Origin: Phocoenobacter atlanticus
GTDB taxonomy: Bacteria > Pseudomonadota > Gammaproteobacteria > Enterobacterales > Pasteurellaceae
NCBI RefSeq assembly: GCF_030764225.1
Contig: NZ_JASAXH010000002.1
DNA: 64,000 nt
Reading direction: 5' to 3' (one strand)
Numbering within the stretch: the first letter of the stretch is position 1; each line of letters opens with the position of its first letter. Position numbers and translations under genes: made by a program. Below the pieces are notes generated by a model. That model did not search any database, was not told the origin of the DNA, and worked only from the letters and a program-made list of their open reading frames with translations. Below, one piece after another: positions 17,986 through 26,701 of this stretch.

Positions 17986-18606
17986 ATGACATATATACTG
18001 CCGGCATTAGATTATGATTACGATGCATTAGAGCCACATTTTGATAAATTAACAATGGAAATTCACCATTCAAAGCATCATCAAGCTTATGTAAATAATG
18101 CAAATGCTGCTTTAGAAGCAACACCTGAATTATTAGCATTAACGCCAGAAGAACTTATTGCTAATTTAGATAAAGTGCCTGAAGAAAAACGTACAGCCGT
18201 GCGCAATAATGCAGGTGGACACGTGAATCATAGTTTCTTTTGGAAAGGTTTAAAAACAGGTACTGTGTTAGGTGGAAAACTAAAAGAAGCCATTGAGCGT
18301 GATTTTGGTTCTATTGAAACATTTCAAACCAAATTTGAACAAGCTGCTGCTACACGTTTTGGTTCTGGTTGGGCGTGGTTAGTGATTGAAAATGGTAAAT
18401 TAGCCGTTGTTTCAACACCTAATCAAGACACACCACTAATGGGTAAAGATGTTGCTGGGGTTTCTGGTACGCCAATTATTGGTTTAGATGTTTGGGAACA
18501 CGCCTATTATCTCAATTATCAAAACCGTCGTCCAGACTACATTAAAGCATTCTGGAATGTTGTAAACTGGGATGAAGCAGAACGTCGTTTTCAAGCGTTA
18601 GTATAA
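17986..18606 (+). CDS. sodA: Manganese superoxide dismutase
   Basis: Cytoplasmic enzyme dismutating superoxide. The 206 residues show the metal ligands H27, H82, D168 and H172. Q147 (PNQDTP) and GGHVNHSFFW favour manganese over iron. The start follows TTAGGAG. The 5' leader is about 150 bases long. A Fur site upstream implies induction under iron limitation, as for E. coli sodA. Confidence 0.96.
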   Translation: MTYILPALDYDYDALEPHFDKLTMEIHHSKHHQAYVNNANAALEATPELLALTPEELIANLDKVPEEKRTAVRNNAGGHVNHSFFWKGLKTGTVLGGKLKEAIERDFGSIETFQTKFEQAAATRFGSGWAWLVIENGKLAVVSTPNQDTPLMGKDVAGVSGTPIIGLDVWEHAYYLNYQNRRPDYIKAFWNVVNWDEAERRFQALV

Positions 18607-18920
18607 TTAAGTAATTACTAGGAAGTGTTCTCAATTCAAACATATTTACTGTTGATCGCCAAAATTATCTTAAACAAGGTACAAAACGTAGGTAATATCT
18701 CAGTCTCATTAAGTTTTTTAGCGTAGTAGATAGTTTTGGCATCGATTTTTCGGAACAGAGAGATTTTTTGTGATTACTGTGTTAATCATTGTTTGTTTAG
18801 AATGACTAAATCGAACAATGATTTTCCTGTACGTTTAAATAAAAGTGATGAAAAGAATTGATCATCTAAATTAAAAGTATAAGCTTTAATACTAATATTA
18901 TATTTATTGGTAATCTGATT
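18607..18920. other. Gene-free stretch between sodA and yqiA
   Basis: No convincing gene, terminator or known RNA is visible. On the minus strand there are two short open stretches (about 40-50 codons, with no good start) that could be decayed coding sequence or chance in AT-rich DNA. Confidence 0.35.
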
Positions 18921-19475
18921 ATGTTTCTCTATATTCACGGTTTTTTATCTTCATCAAAATCAACAAAAGCTCAGCAGTTAAAAAAATGGTTACAACAGCA
19001 GGGCAGAGAAGAAGAATGGTGTTGTCCCGATTTATCACCTAACCCTCAACTCGCAATGCAACAACTTCGAGAATTGATTATTCACACTGAGAAACCAATT
19101 AAATTAGTTGGAAGTTCATTGGGTGGATTTTATGCTACTATTTTAAGTGAAGAGTTTGATTTAAAAGCTATTCTTATTAATCCAGCCGTAAAAGTAGGTC
19201 AAGTATTGGAAAGTAGAATTGGTTCACATAAGGCGTGGCATTCTGATAATAATATTATTTTTACACAGCAAGATGTTGATATTTTAAATAATATGGATGT
19301 GCGTGAAATCACTAAACCAAATAATTTTTTGTTAATGATTGAAAAAGGCGATGAAATTTTAAATTATCAATTAGCATTGACACTTTATAAAGATTGTAAC
19401 CAACTTATTTTTAATGATGGTAACCATAGTTTTAGTCGTTTTGAGAAAGTATTGGATTTAATGGATCAATTTTAG
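18921..19475 (+). CDS. yqiA: YqiA-family alpha/beta-hydrolase esterase
   Basis: Small alpha/beta hydrolase of 184 residues with the opening MFLYIHGFLSSSKS, nucleophile elbow GSSLG (S66) and C-terminal histidine in GNHSFSRF. E. coli YqiA hydrolyses short-chain acyl esters in vitro; its physiological substrate is unknown. In many gammaproteobacteria it lies near parE; here it precedes lysS. Confidence 0.85.
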   Translation: MFLYIHGFLSSSKSTKAQQLKKWLQQQGREEEWCCPDLSPNPQLAMQQLRELIIHTEKPIKLVGSSLGGFYATILSEEFDLKAILINPAVKVGQVLESRIGSHKAWHSDNNIIFTQQDVDILNNMDVREITKPNNFLLMIEKGDEILNYQLALTLYKDCNQLIFNDGNHSFSRFEKVLDLMDQF

Positions 19476-19483
19476 TTTTTATT

Positions 19484-19514
19484 TTTGCAAATTTTTTACA
19501 AAATCTGACCGCTT
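19484..19514 (-). repeat. Uptake signal sequence copy between yqiA and lysS
   Basis: ACCGCTT at 19508-19514, with tail TTTTTGCAAATTTTTT to its left. Begins 9 bases after the yqiA stop. Confidence 0.55.
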
Positions 19515-19597
19515 ATTTTTATTTTGAAATATCAATTTTATGGAAAATACAGTATAATCCTCCACAATTTTATGTATTGTAATTTGAAGGAAACAAA

Positions 19598-21103
19598 ATG
19601 TCTGAACAACAAAATCAAGAATTAGACTTAAACGGTGAGATGTTAGCTCGTCGTGAGAAATTAAACCATATTCGTGAGCAAGGAAATCCATTTCCAAATA
19701 CGTTTCGTCGTGAAAATTTAGCCAAAGATTTACAAGGTACTTATGCTGAAATTGAGGGCGAAGTATTAAAAGAACAGCACGTTGAAGTGAAAGTGGCAGG
19801 ACGTATTATGTTACGTCGAGTGATGGGTAAAGCCTCTTTTATGACTATTCAAGATGTCAGTGGACAAATCCAGCTTTATATTGCTCGTGATAATTTGCCA
19901 GAAGGCGAGTATAACGACAAAGTAAAATTATGGGATCTTGGCGATATTGTTGGGGTTAAAGGTGAATTATTTAAAACCAAAACTGGCGAATTAACAGTTC
20001 GTTGTCGTGAAGTTCAACTTTTAACCAAAGCATTACGTCCTCTTCCTGGTAAATTCCACGGTTTAAGTGATCAAGAAACACGTTATCGTCAGCGTTATTT
20101 AGACTTGATTTCAAACGAAGATTCTCGTAATACTTTCTTAATTCGTTCAAAAGTGATTAGTGAAATCCGTCAATATTTCTTAGAAAAAGACTTTATTGAA
20201 GTGGAAACGCCGATGTTACAAGTAATCCCTGGTGGTGCGGCAGCACGTCCATTTATCACGCACCATAATGCGTTAGATGTGGATATGTATTTACGTATTG
20301 CGCCTGAATTATACTTAAAACGCCTTGTGGTGGGTGGTTTTGAGCGTGTGTTTGAATTAAACCGTAACTTCCGTAATGAAGGGGTTAGCGTGCGTCATAA
20401 TCCTGAATTTACAATGATTGAATACTATCAAGCGTATGCAGATTACATTGATTTAATGGATAATACCGAAGAACTATTACGCCGTTTAGCGATCAATATT
20501 TTAGGTACAACAACCGTACCTTATGGCGATTATACCTTTGATTTCGGTAAACCATTTGAGCGTATTTCAATGCACGATGCGATTGTAAAATATGGCAACG
20601 GTATTGCTCGTGAAGATTTAGATAATTTTGAAAAAGCTTGTGAAATCGCAAAAGGTTTAGGGATTGAAATTCAAAAATCTTGGGGCTTAGGTTCAGTAGT
20701 TAATGCAATTTTTGAAGAAGTTGCTGAACATAAATTAATTCAACCTACTTTCTTAACCTCGCACCCTGCAGAAATTTCACCATTAGCACGTCGTAATGAT
20801 GAAAATCCAGAAGTAACGGATCGTTTTGAATTATTTATCGGTGGTCGTGAAATCGGTAATGGTTTCTCAGAATTAAATGATGCAGAAGATCAGGCTCAGC
20901 GTTTTAAAGATCAAGTTGCAGCAAAAGAAGCGGGTGATGATGAAGCGATGTTCTATGATGATGACTTTGTGGTTGCATTAGAACACGGTTTACCACCAAC
21001 AGCGGGAGAAGGCTTAGGAATTGACCGTTTAGCAATGATTTTTGCAAACGCACCGTCAATTCGTGATGTGATTTTATTCCCAGCAATGCGTCAAAAAGTG
21101 TAA
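19598..21103 (+). CDS. lysS: Lysyl-tRNA synthetase, class II
   Basis: Charges tRNA-Lys. The 501 residues comprise an N-terminal OB-fold anticodon-binding domain (VKVAGRIMLRRVMGKASF) and the class II core with motif 2 (FRNEGVSVRHNPEFTMIEYY) and motif 3 (GEGLGIDRLAMI). GAAGGAA precedes the ATG, and TATAAT at 19553-19558 is a possible -10. A strong terminator follows. tRNA-Lys is the known target of PrrC anticodon nucleases, one of which is encoded at 35262-36431. Confidence 0.97.
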   Translation: MSEQQNQELDLNGEMLARREKLNHIREQGNPFPNTFRRENLAKDLQGTYAEIEGEVLKEQHVEVKVAGRIMLRRVMGKASFMTIQDVSGQIQLYIARDNLPEGEYNDKVKLWDLGDIVGVKGELFKTKTGELTVRCREVQLLTKALRPLPGKFHGLSDQETRYRQRYLDLISNEDSRNTFLIRSKVISEIRQYFLEKDFIEVETPMLQVIPGGAAARPFITHHNALDVDMYLRIAPELYLKRLVVGGFERVFELNRNFRNEGVSVRHNPEFTMIEYYQAYADYIDLMDNTEELLRRLAINILGTTTVPYGDYTFDFGKPFERISMHDAIVKYGNGIAREDLDNFEKACEIAKGLGIEIQKSWGLGSVVNAIFEEVAEHKLIQPTFLTSHPAEISPLARRNDENPEVTDRFELFIGGREIGNGFSELNDAEDQAQRFKDQVAAKEAGDDEAMFYDDDFVVALEHGLPPTAGEGLGIDRLAMIFANAPSIRDVILFPAMRQKV

Positions 21104-21130
21104 TTCGTAACAGGTTGTAAAATAATTAAA

Positions 21131-21170
21131 AAAATCCCTTTTCTGTTGTTGCAGAAAAGGGATTTTTAGT
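21131..21170 (+). terminator. Intrinsic terminator after lysS
   Basis: AAAATCCCTTTTCTG (21131-21145) and CAGAAAAGGGATTTT (21152-21166) form a perfect 15-bp stem with a 6-base loop and a following T. Confidence 0.85.
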
Positions 21171-21233
21171 TTATAAAAGAACACTTAGGTAAATAAAAAT
21201 GTATAAATAGATAACAAGAATAAGGAATTATTT

Positions 21234-22625
21234 ATGACACAACAAGAAAATCTTGAAGAGCAAAATTTTTTGCATCAACCTTCTTTTTTAGAGGCAAGTA
21301 TTGTATCGGTAATAACAGTTGCGTTGCTTTCTTTTTTAATTATTGGAACAGGTTGGGCACCACATATTGGCATTGCTTTTGTTATGCTTTGTTTATTGAT
21401 TTATGGGCGAGTAAAAGGAATTTCTTATAACAAAATGCAACAAGCAATGGCAGATTCGTTAATGTCTAGTGTGGGAGCATTATATCTATTCTTTTTTATT
21501 GGTATTTTGGTTACTGCATTATTAATGAGCGGAGCAATTCCCAGCTTAATTTACTACGGTACATTATTGATGAGTGCCAATTATTTTTATGTGTCAGTTT
21601 TTTTAATTACCGGAATTATTGGGATTTCATTAGGAAGCAGTTTGACTACTGTGGCAACTTTAGGTGTCGCTTTTATGGGGATTGGAGAGGCATTTGATGC
21701 CAATGCAATGATTACAGCAGGGGCAATAGTTTCAGGTGCATTTTTAGGCGATAAAATGTCACCACTTTCTGATACAACCACCATTTCAGCTGCAACTGTA
21801 GATATTGATCTTTTTGATCATATCAAAAATATGTCACGTACCACAATTCCCGCATTGATACTTTGTTGTGCAATTTACATTGGTCTATCCTCTTTTAACC
21901 ATAGTGAAGTAGGTAATATTGCTCGTATTGAAATATTTAGACAGGCATTAAGGGAAACCAATTTAGTGCATTTAGTCTCTTTATTACCTTTTGTATTACT
22001 TATCTGTTTAGCGGTAATGCGAGTATCTGCAATAATGGCAATGATTTATACCTCATTATTAGCCGTTGTGATTGCACTATTTTTTGGCTATAACGATTTC
22101 TCTCAGTATGGTACATATTTTTTCGCTGGTTTTGTTCCAAATCCTGAATGGGCACCTGATTTAGTACGAATGTTTAGTCGTGGTGGTTTACAAAGTATGT
22201 TCTTTACTTTAACTATTGTACTGTTAGCTGTGAGTATGGGGGGGTTATTATTTGCATTAGGTGTTATTCCTCGTCTATTAAAAGAAATAGCAGACTGGTT
22301 AAATAACCGTTTGAGAGCAACTATTGCCGTTGCAATGACTAGCGTAGGGGTAAATGTCTTAATTGGAGAACAATATTTAAGTATTCTGCTTTCAGGCGAA
22401 ACCTTTAAACCCATTTATGATCGTTTAGGTTTAGAGCGTAAACATTTATCTCGTACTCTCGAAGATGCAGGAACTGTGGTCAATCCACTTGTACCTTGGA
22501 GTGTATGTGGCGTGTTTATTGCTCAGCAATTAAATGTAAGTGTAATTGATTACTTACCTTACGCATTTTTTTGCTATTTAAGTGTATTGATCACATTAGT
22601 TATTCCAAGTAAGCGGTCACATTAA
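21234..22625 (+). CDS. nhaC: NhaC-family Na+/H+ antiporter
   Basis: Inner-membrane antiporter of 463 residues with about eleven hydrophobic segments and the family motif GDKMSPLSDTTTISA near 165-185. It is a distant paralogue of LysW at 1996-3522, but has no riboswitch. Na+/H+ exchange is the family role; lactate/malate or amino-acid exchange has been shown for some relatives, so the substrate is uncertain. Confidence 0.85.
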   Translation: MTQQENLEEQNFLHQPSFLEASIVSVITVALLSFLIIGTGWAPHIGIAFVMLCLLIYGRVKGISYNKMQQAMADSLMSSVGALYLFFFIGILVTALLMSGAIPSLIYYGTLLMSANYFYVSVFLITGIIGISLGSSLTTVATLGVAFMGIGEAFDANAMITAGAIVSGAFLGDKMSPLSDTTTISAATVDIDLFDHIKNMSRTTIPALILCCAIYIGLSSFNHSEVGNIARIEIFRQALRETNLVHLVSLLPFVLLICLAVMRVSAIMAMIYTSLLAVVIALFFGYNDFSQYGTYFFAGFVPNPEWAPDLVRMFSRGGLQSMFFTLTIVLLAVSMGGLLFALGVIPRLLKEIADWLNNRLRATIAVAMTSVGVNVLIGEQYLSILLSGETFKPIYDRLGLERKHLSRTLEDAGTVVNPLVPWSVCGVFIAQQLNVSVIDYLPYAFFCYLSVLITLVIPSKRSH

Positions 22626-22645
22626 AGATAAAATTTGTAAATTTG
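22611..22645 (+). repeat. Uptake signal sequence copy at the nhaC 3' end
   Basis: AAGCGGT overlaps the last codons of nhaC (22611-22617) and its tail AAAATTTGTAAATTT follows the stop. Confidence 0.55.
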
Positions 22646-22676
22646 AAGTAAAGATCATTTTGAGTTTGTGTTTTAT

Positions 22677-22764
22677 ACTAGCAGTACGACTTGTCTTAGT
22701 TTTAATTGCAAAAACCTTACCAATTAATTATAGAAACTAAATGAGTCTTAAAACAACTGCTAGT
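22677..22764. repeat. Long-range inverted repeat ACTAGCAGT / ACTGCTAGT
   Basis: Perfect 9-bp arms at 22677-22685 and 22756-22764, 70 bases apart, in the gene-free gap between convergent nhaC and the TorD-like gene. No gene lies inside; the role is unknown. Confidence 0.4.
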
Positions 22765-22800
22765 AATTTACCCTGCAAAAGTATGGATCTTGTCCTGTTT

Positions 22801-22832
22801 ATTACTATTAATTTATGAAAATTAATAGTAAT
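22801..22832. repeat. Perfect 14-bp AT-rich hairpin
   Basis: ATTACTATTAATTT (22801-22814) and its exact complement (22819-22832) are separated by ATGA. It lies between two convergent genes. There is no T-run after it, so a classical terminator role is doubtful. Confidence 0.5.
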
Positions 22833-22927
22833 AGTTTGCGGTTGTCCTGATAGAAATAAAAAAGAATAAACATCTCTATTTTATGTGCAGTTCATATTCT
22901 ATACTTTTTATATACAGAAATTTTTAT

Positions 22928-23482
22928 TTATTCCACTTCTTCCAACTCATCCGCCATAGCACTCAAGGCATCGCGAGTGAGTTGGGCGAGGGCTTTGTAA
23001 AAATTGGTATCAAAAGCTTCGACTTTACCTAAAAACTTACTGGCACAAGGGAGTAAAAAACGTTGAAAAAGATCTTTTTGGGCTTCAACGGAATCAAGAT
23101 TATCTTCAATCCAAGAGGCAGTTAAAAGTAGTAATGCGACGTGATCAGGATTTTCTAATACTGGCATTCCTCGTTGTTGGCGGAAAACTATAAAATCTTG
23201 AATATTGATATCATAGCTAGATATAGCGGTATCAATATTACCATTTTTTGCAAAAAGTTCGTTATAACTGACCGCTAGTTCAGTAGGGTTAGCGAGTTTT
23301 TCTATCGTATCTAAGGCTTTATCACTTTGAGTGTCAAGGCTTAATGCCCAATCTGAGCGTAAATTACCCTGTTTTAACCATTCAAATAATTCACTTAAAA
23401 TGGGATCGGTGGGGTCGCGGTAAAAAAGATTGCCAAATAAACGGCATAGTAATGAAAAATCGTTAATGGTGGTTTCGCTCAT
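22928..23482 (-). CDS. TorD/DmsD-family redox enzyme maturation chaperone
   Basis: All-helical cytoplasmic chaperone of 184 residues. The family binds Tat signal peptides of molybdenum reductases and helps cofactor insertion. The DxxxP-like core is represented by RGMPVLENPDHVALLLLTASWIED, and the acidic helical C-terminus is typical. No reductase gene is next to it in this window, so its client (DMSO/TMAO reductase or another) cannot be named. Confidence 0.8.
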   Translation of the reverse strand: MSETTINDFSLLCRLFGNLFYRDPTDPILSELFEWLKQGNLRSDWALSLDTQSDKALDTIEKLANPTELAVSYNELFAKNGNIDTAISSYDINIQDFIVFRQQRGMPVLENPDHVALLLLTASWIEDNLDSVEAQKDLFQRFLLPCASKFLGKVEAFDTNFYKALAQLTRDALSAMADELEEVE

Positions 23483-23550
23483 AATACTTTAAAATGACCT
23501 ATTAGAATTAAAAAAGACATTATACACAAGATAAAGATAAGGACAAAAAA

Positions 23551-24396
23551 ATGAAATATATTGGTGCTCACGTAAGTGCTGCTGGAGGAGTAGAAAATGC
23601 GGTGTTACGAGCGGTTGAAATTGGGGCGAATGCTTTTGCATTATTTACGAAAAATCAACGTCAATGGAAAGCAGCACCACTTAAGGTAGAAAATATTGAA
23701 AAATTTAAACGTTTTTGTCAGGCACATCATTTTAGTGCCGATCAAATTTTACCTCACGATAGTTATCTTATTAATTTAGGTAATCCTGATGCCGAGAACT
23801 TGGCTAAGTCTCGAGAAGCATTTATTGATGAAATGCAACGTTGTGATCAACTTGGTATTAAATTACTCAATTTTCATCCTGGTAGCCATTTAAATAAAAT
23901 GTCTGAAAAAGACTGTTTAAGTCGTATTGCTGAATCCTTAAATATGGCAATTGCAACGGTGCCAAATGTCATTGCTGTCATAGAAAATACCGCAGGACAA
24001 GGTACAAATTTAGGTTGGCATTTTGATCATTTAGCTGAGATTATTGAACAAGTAGATGATAAAAGTCGAGTGGGAGTCTGTTTAGACACTTGTCATACAT
24101 TTTCGGCAGGTTATGATATTTCTAGTTTTAAAGGTTGTGAACAAGTATTTACTGATTTTGAAAATAGTGTTGGTTTTCAATATTTACGTGGAATGCACCT
24201 GAATGGTTCAAAAACAGCGTTAGGTAGCCGAGTGGATCGCCATCACTCATTGCAAGAAGGAACAATTGGCATCGATGTATTTAAATATATAATGAATGAT
24301 AAGCGTTTTGATGATATTCCTTTAGTGTTAGAAACCATTAATCCTGATATTTGGTGCGAAGAAATTGCATTTTTGCATTCATTACAAGCAGCATAA
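23551..24396 (+). CDS. nfo: Endonuclease IV (AP endonuclease)
   Basis: Zinc-dependent TIM-barrel enzyme cutting 5' of abasic sites in base-excision repair. The 281 residues match the family. Metal-binding segments are visible: NFHPGSH, VIENTAGQGTN, CLDTCHTFSAGYD, HLNGSK and DRHHSLQEGTIG. It lies before recN, another repair gene, but has its own leader. Confidence 0.96.
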   Translation: MKYIGAHVSAAGGVENAVLRAVEIGANAFALFTKNQRQWKAAPLKVENIEKFKRFCQAHHFSADQILPHDSYLINLGNPDAENLAKSREAFIDEMQRCDQLGIKLLNFHPGSHLNKMSEKDCLSRIAESLNMAIATVPNVIAVIENTAGQGTNLGWHFDHLAEIIEQVDDKSRVGVCLDTCHTFSAGYDISSFKGCEQVFTDFENSVGFQYLRGMHLNGSKTALGSRVDRHHSLQEGTIGIDVFKYIMNDKRFDDIPLVLETINPDIWCEEIAFLHSLQAA

Positions 24397-24468
24397 TAAG
24401 AGAATTAATATAAAACTCGTTTAGTATTAATATGTTGAGAAAAAATTCACATTCTATATAAATTCTTC

Positions 24469-24497
24469 TTTACTGTTTAAAAAAACAGTATTACTAT
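24469..24497 (+). promoter_or_regulatory. recN promoter
   Basis: TTTACT (24469-24474), a 17-base spacer and TACTAT (24492-24497). Both LexA boxes overlap it, which supports the assignment. Confidence 0.5.
24473..24488. promoter_or_regulatory. LexA (SOS) box 1 of recN
   Basis: CTGT-TTAAAAAA-ACAG, an exact CTGT-N8-ACAG palindrome, 43 bases before the chosen recN start. Confidence 0.8.
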
Positions 24498-24509
24498 ATA
24501 TCCATACAG
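24494..24509. promoter_or_regulatory. LexA (SOS) box 2 of recN
   Basis: CTAT-ATATCCAT-ACAG has one mismatch in the left arm and is spaced 21 bases centre to centre from box 1, two helical turns. Paired LexA sites are known for recN in other gammaproteobacteria. Confidence 0.65.
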
Positions 24510-24531
24510 TGTTTTTTATAGGGTGTTTTTT

Positions 24532-26214
24532 ATGCTTACTCATTTAACGATTAATAATTTTGCTATTGTTCGTCAACTTGATCTTGCTTTAAATGATGGT
24601 ATGACGGTTATTACAGGCGAGACCGGAGCAGGAAAATCTATCGGAATTGATGCTCTTGGTCTTTGTTTAGGCTATCGTTCAGAAAGCTCGATGGTGCGTG
24701 ATAAAAATAATAAGACCAGTGTTTCAGCAACATTCTCTATACAACCAAATAGTCCAGCATTTCTATGGTTAACAAAATATGAATTACTGGATGATGATAA
24801 CCCTCAAGAATGTATTTTACGTCGAATACTTAATAGTGAAGGACGTTCTAAAGCATTTGTAAATAACCATCCTCTCCCTGTTTCTCAACTACGAGAGTTG
24901 GGGCAATATCTTATCCATCTTAATGGGCAGCACGCCCCTCAATTATTGCTTAAAAGTGACTATCAATTAACTATTTTGGATAATTATACCAACCTTACCG
25001 CTCTTTTAAGTAAGATGGCAACGCAATATGCAAAATGGAAAAAACTAAATAAAGATTTAAAATCTTATAAGCAACGTTGTTTAGAAAATGAATCTCGTAA
25101 ACAATTATTGCAATATCAAGTCGAGGAGCTTGATGAGTTTTCTTTAAAACAAGGAGAGTTTGAGGAGCTTGAAGAAAATTATAACCGCTTAGCGAATGCA
25201 GACCAGCTTATTTCTCTTTCTCAGCACTCTTTAGACTTATTAACTGAGAATACGGAATGTAATATTGATTCTATGCTTTATTCTGTCATTAGTCATCTTG
25301 GTGAGCTTGCTGAGGTTGATGCGAATTATAGTCCTATCCAAGAAATGCTAAATGAAGCCCTTATTCAAATTCAAGAAGCAAGTGCCGATATTCAATCTAT
25401 TGCGAATAATATTGAACAAGACCCTGAATTATTGTATGAATTAGAAACTCGTATCAGTAAGGCTATGAACCTTGCTCGTAAGCATAATATTACAGCGAAA
25501 GAACTATGGCAATATCATCGACAATTGCAACAAGAGTTACAAGATTTAGTCAATTTTGAAGACGGTGAAGAGCAATTAATTTACGAAGAAAAATTAGCCT
25601 ATCAACAATGTTTAATTTTATCTGAAGAAATTTATCAAAAGCGTCTAGAAGCAAGTCAAAAATTATCAGAGCAAGTCACCAAACAGATTAAACAGCTTGC
25701 AATGGAGAATGGTGAATTTTCTATTGATGTTCAACATAATCCTGAGAAATTTTCTGTAAATGGAGCGGATAGTGTGATCTTTAATTTAAGAAGTAACTTA
25801 GGTCAAGAACCACAGCCATTGGCTAAAATCGCCTCAGGAGGAGAACTTTCTCGAATTTCATTAGTCATTCAAGTGCTTACTGCAAATAAACTTTCTACAC
25901 CAACGATAATTTTTGATGAAGTTGATGTGGGCATTAGTGGTTCAACAGCGACTGCCGTCGGTAAACTATTACGTAAACTTGCTAAAAGATGCCAAGTATT
26001 ATGTGTGACACATTTACCACAAGTGGCAAGTTATGGGCATCATCATTTTAATGTAGAAAAATTTGTTCAAGATGCGCAAACAGAAACTCGAATGAGTTAT
26101 TTATCGACAGAAGAGCGTGTTACCGCATTAGCCAAATTGTTAGGAGGAAATAAAATTTCAAAAGTGGTGCTTGCAAATGCACAAGAAATGTTAGATTTGT
26201 CTCAAAAAGAGTAA
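24532..26214 (+). CDS. recN: DNA repair ATPase RecN
   Basis: SMC-like ATPase acting early in double-strand-break repair. The frame is open from a GTG at 24523, but the ATG at 24532 gives the conserved opening MLTHLTINNFAIV and has GGGTG six bases upstream. Walker A is GETGAGKS near 34. Coiled coil spans about 150-370. The signature and Walker B (ASGGELSRISL, IIFDEVDVGISG) are near the C-terminus. The gene is about 560 residues long and is under two LexA boxes. Confidence 0.94.
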   Translation: MLTHLTINNFAIVRQLDLALNDGMTVITGETGAGKSIGIDALGLCLGYRSESSMVRDKNNKTSVSATFSIQPNSPAFLWLTKYELLDDDNPQECILRRILNSEGRSKAFVNNHPLPVSQLRELGQYLIHLNGQHAPQLLLKSDYQLTILDNYTNLTALLSKMATQYAKWKKLNKDLKSYKQRCLENESRKQLLQYQVEELDEFSLKQGEFEELEENYNRLANADQLISLSQHSLDLLTENTECNIDSMLYSVISHLGELAEVDANYSPIQEMLNEALIQIQEASADIQSIANNIEQDPELLYELETRISKAMNLARKHNITAKELWQYHRQLQQELQDLVNFEDGEEQLIYEEKLAYQQCLILSEEIYQKRLEASQKLSEQVTKQIKQLAMENGEFSIDVQHNPEKFSVNGADSVIFNLRSNLGQEPQPLAKIASGGELSRISLVIQVLTANKLSTPTIIFDEVDVGISGSTATAVGKLLRKLAKRCQVLCVTHLPQVASYGHHHFNVEKFVQDAQTETRMSYLSTEERVTALAKLLGGNKISKVVLANAQEMLDLSQKE

Positions 26215-26331
26215 AAATTATTACAATTAAAAAATGAATTCAGGTAAAATTGGACTATGAATTACACTTTAGTATAGCACTTATATTTCATAATATTTGT
26301 TGTAAAGCATAAAATAAAAGTAGATCAATAT

Positions 26332-26691
26332 ATGGATATCGTATTTATAAAAGAATTGACCGTTTCTGCTTCTGTAGGAGTATATGAGTGGGAAAAAAAT
26401 ATTAAACAACCTTTGGTGTTTAATATTGAAATGGTATGGGATTTCGAAAAAGCAGCACAGTCAGATAATGTGAAAGATTGTTTAAATTATGCGGAGGTTT
26501 CTCAAGAAGTAATGAATTTTGTTGAATCACAACATTTTGATTTGGTTGAAACTATCGCTCACCGATTAGCAGAATTGTTAGCCGTAAAATTTAATATTCC
26601 GTGGCTTAAAATTGAATTACACAAACCTCAAGCAGTGTCACAAGCGAGCAGTGTTGGCGTGATAATAGAAAGAGGTTCAAAAGTAAAATAG
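26332..26691 (+). CDS. folB: Dihydroneopterin aldolase
   Basis: Folate-pathway enzyme converting 7,8-dihydroneopterin to 6-hydroxymethyl-dihydropterin and glycolaldehyde. The 119-residue T-fold is complete. It has the VYEWE segment near 18, DCLNYAEV near 47 and the C-terminal ELHKPQAV. Its product is the substrate of FolK, encoded at 40613. It sits 10 bases before cdd. Confidence 0.93.
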   Translation: MDIVFIKELTVSASVGVYEWEKNIKQPLVFNIEMVWDFEKAAQSDNVKDCLNYAEVSQEVMNFVESQHFDLVETIAHRLAELLAVKFNIPWLKIELHKPQAVSQASSVGVIIERGSKVK

Positions 26692-26701
26692 GAGGAAAGT
26701 T

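Noticed and set aside
18645..18938. Minus-strand open stretches that might be a decayed gene
   Set aside because: Two pieces in different frames with no good start and no family I recognise; one overlaps the yqiA start. Reported only as gene-free DNA.
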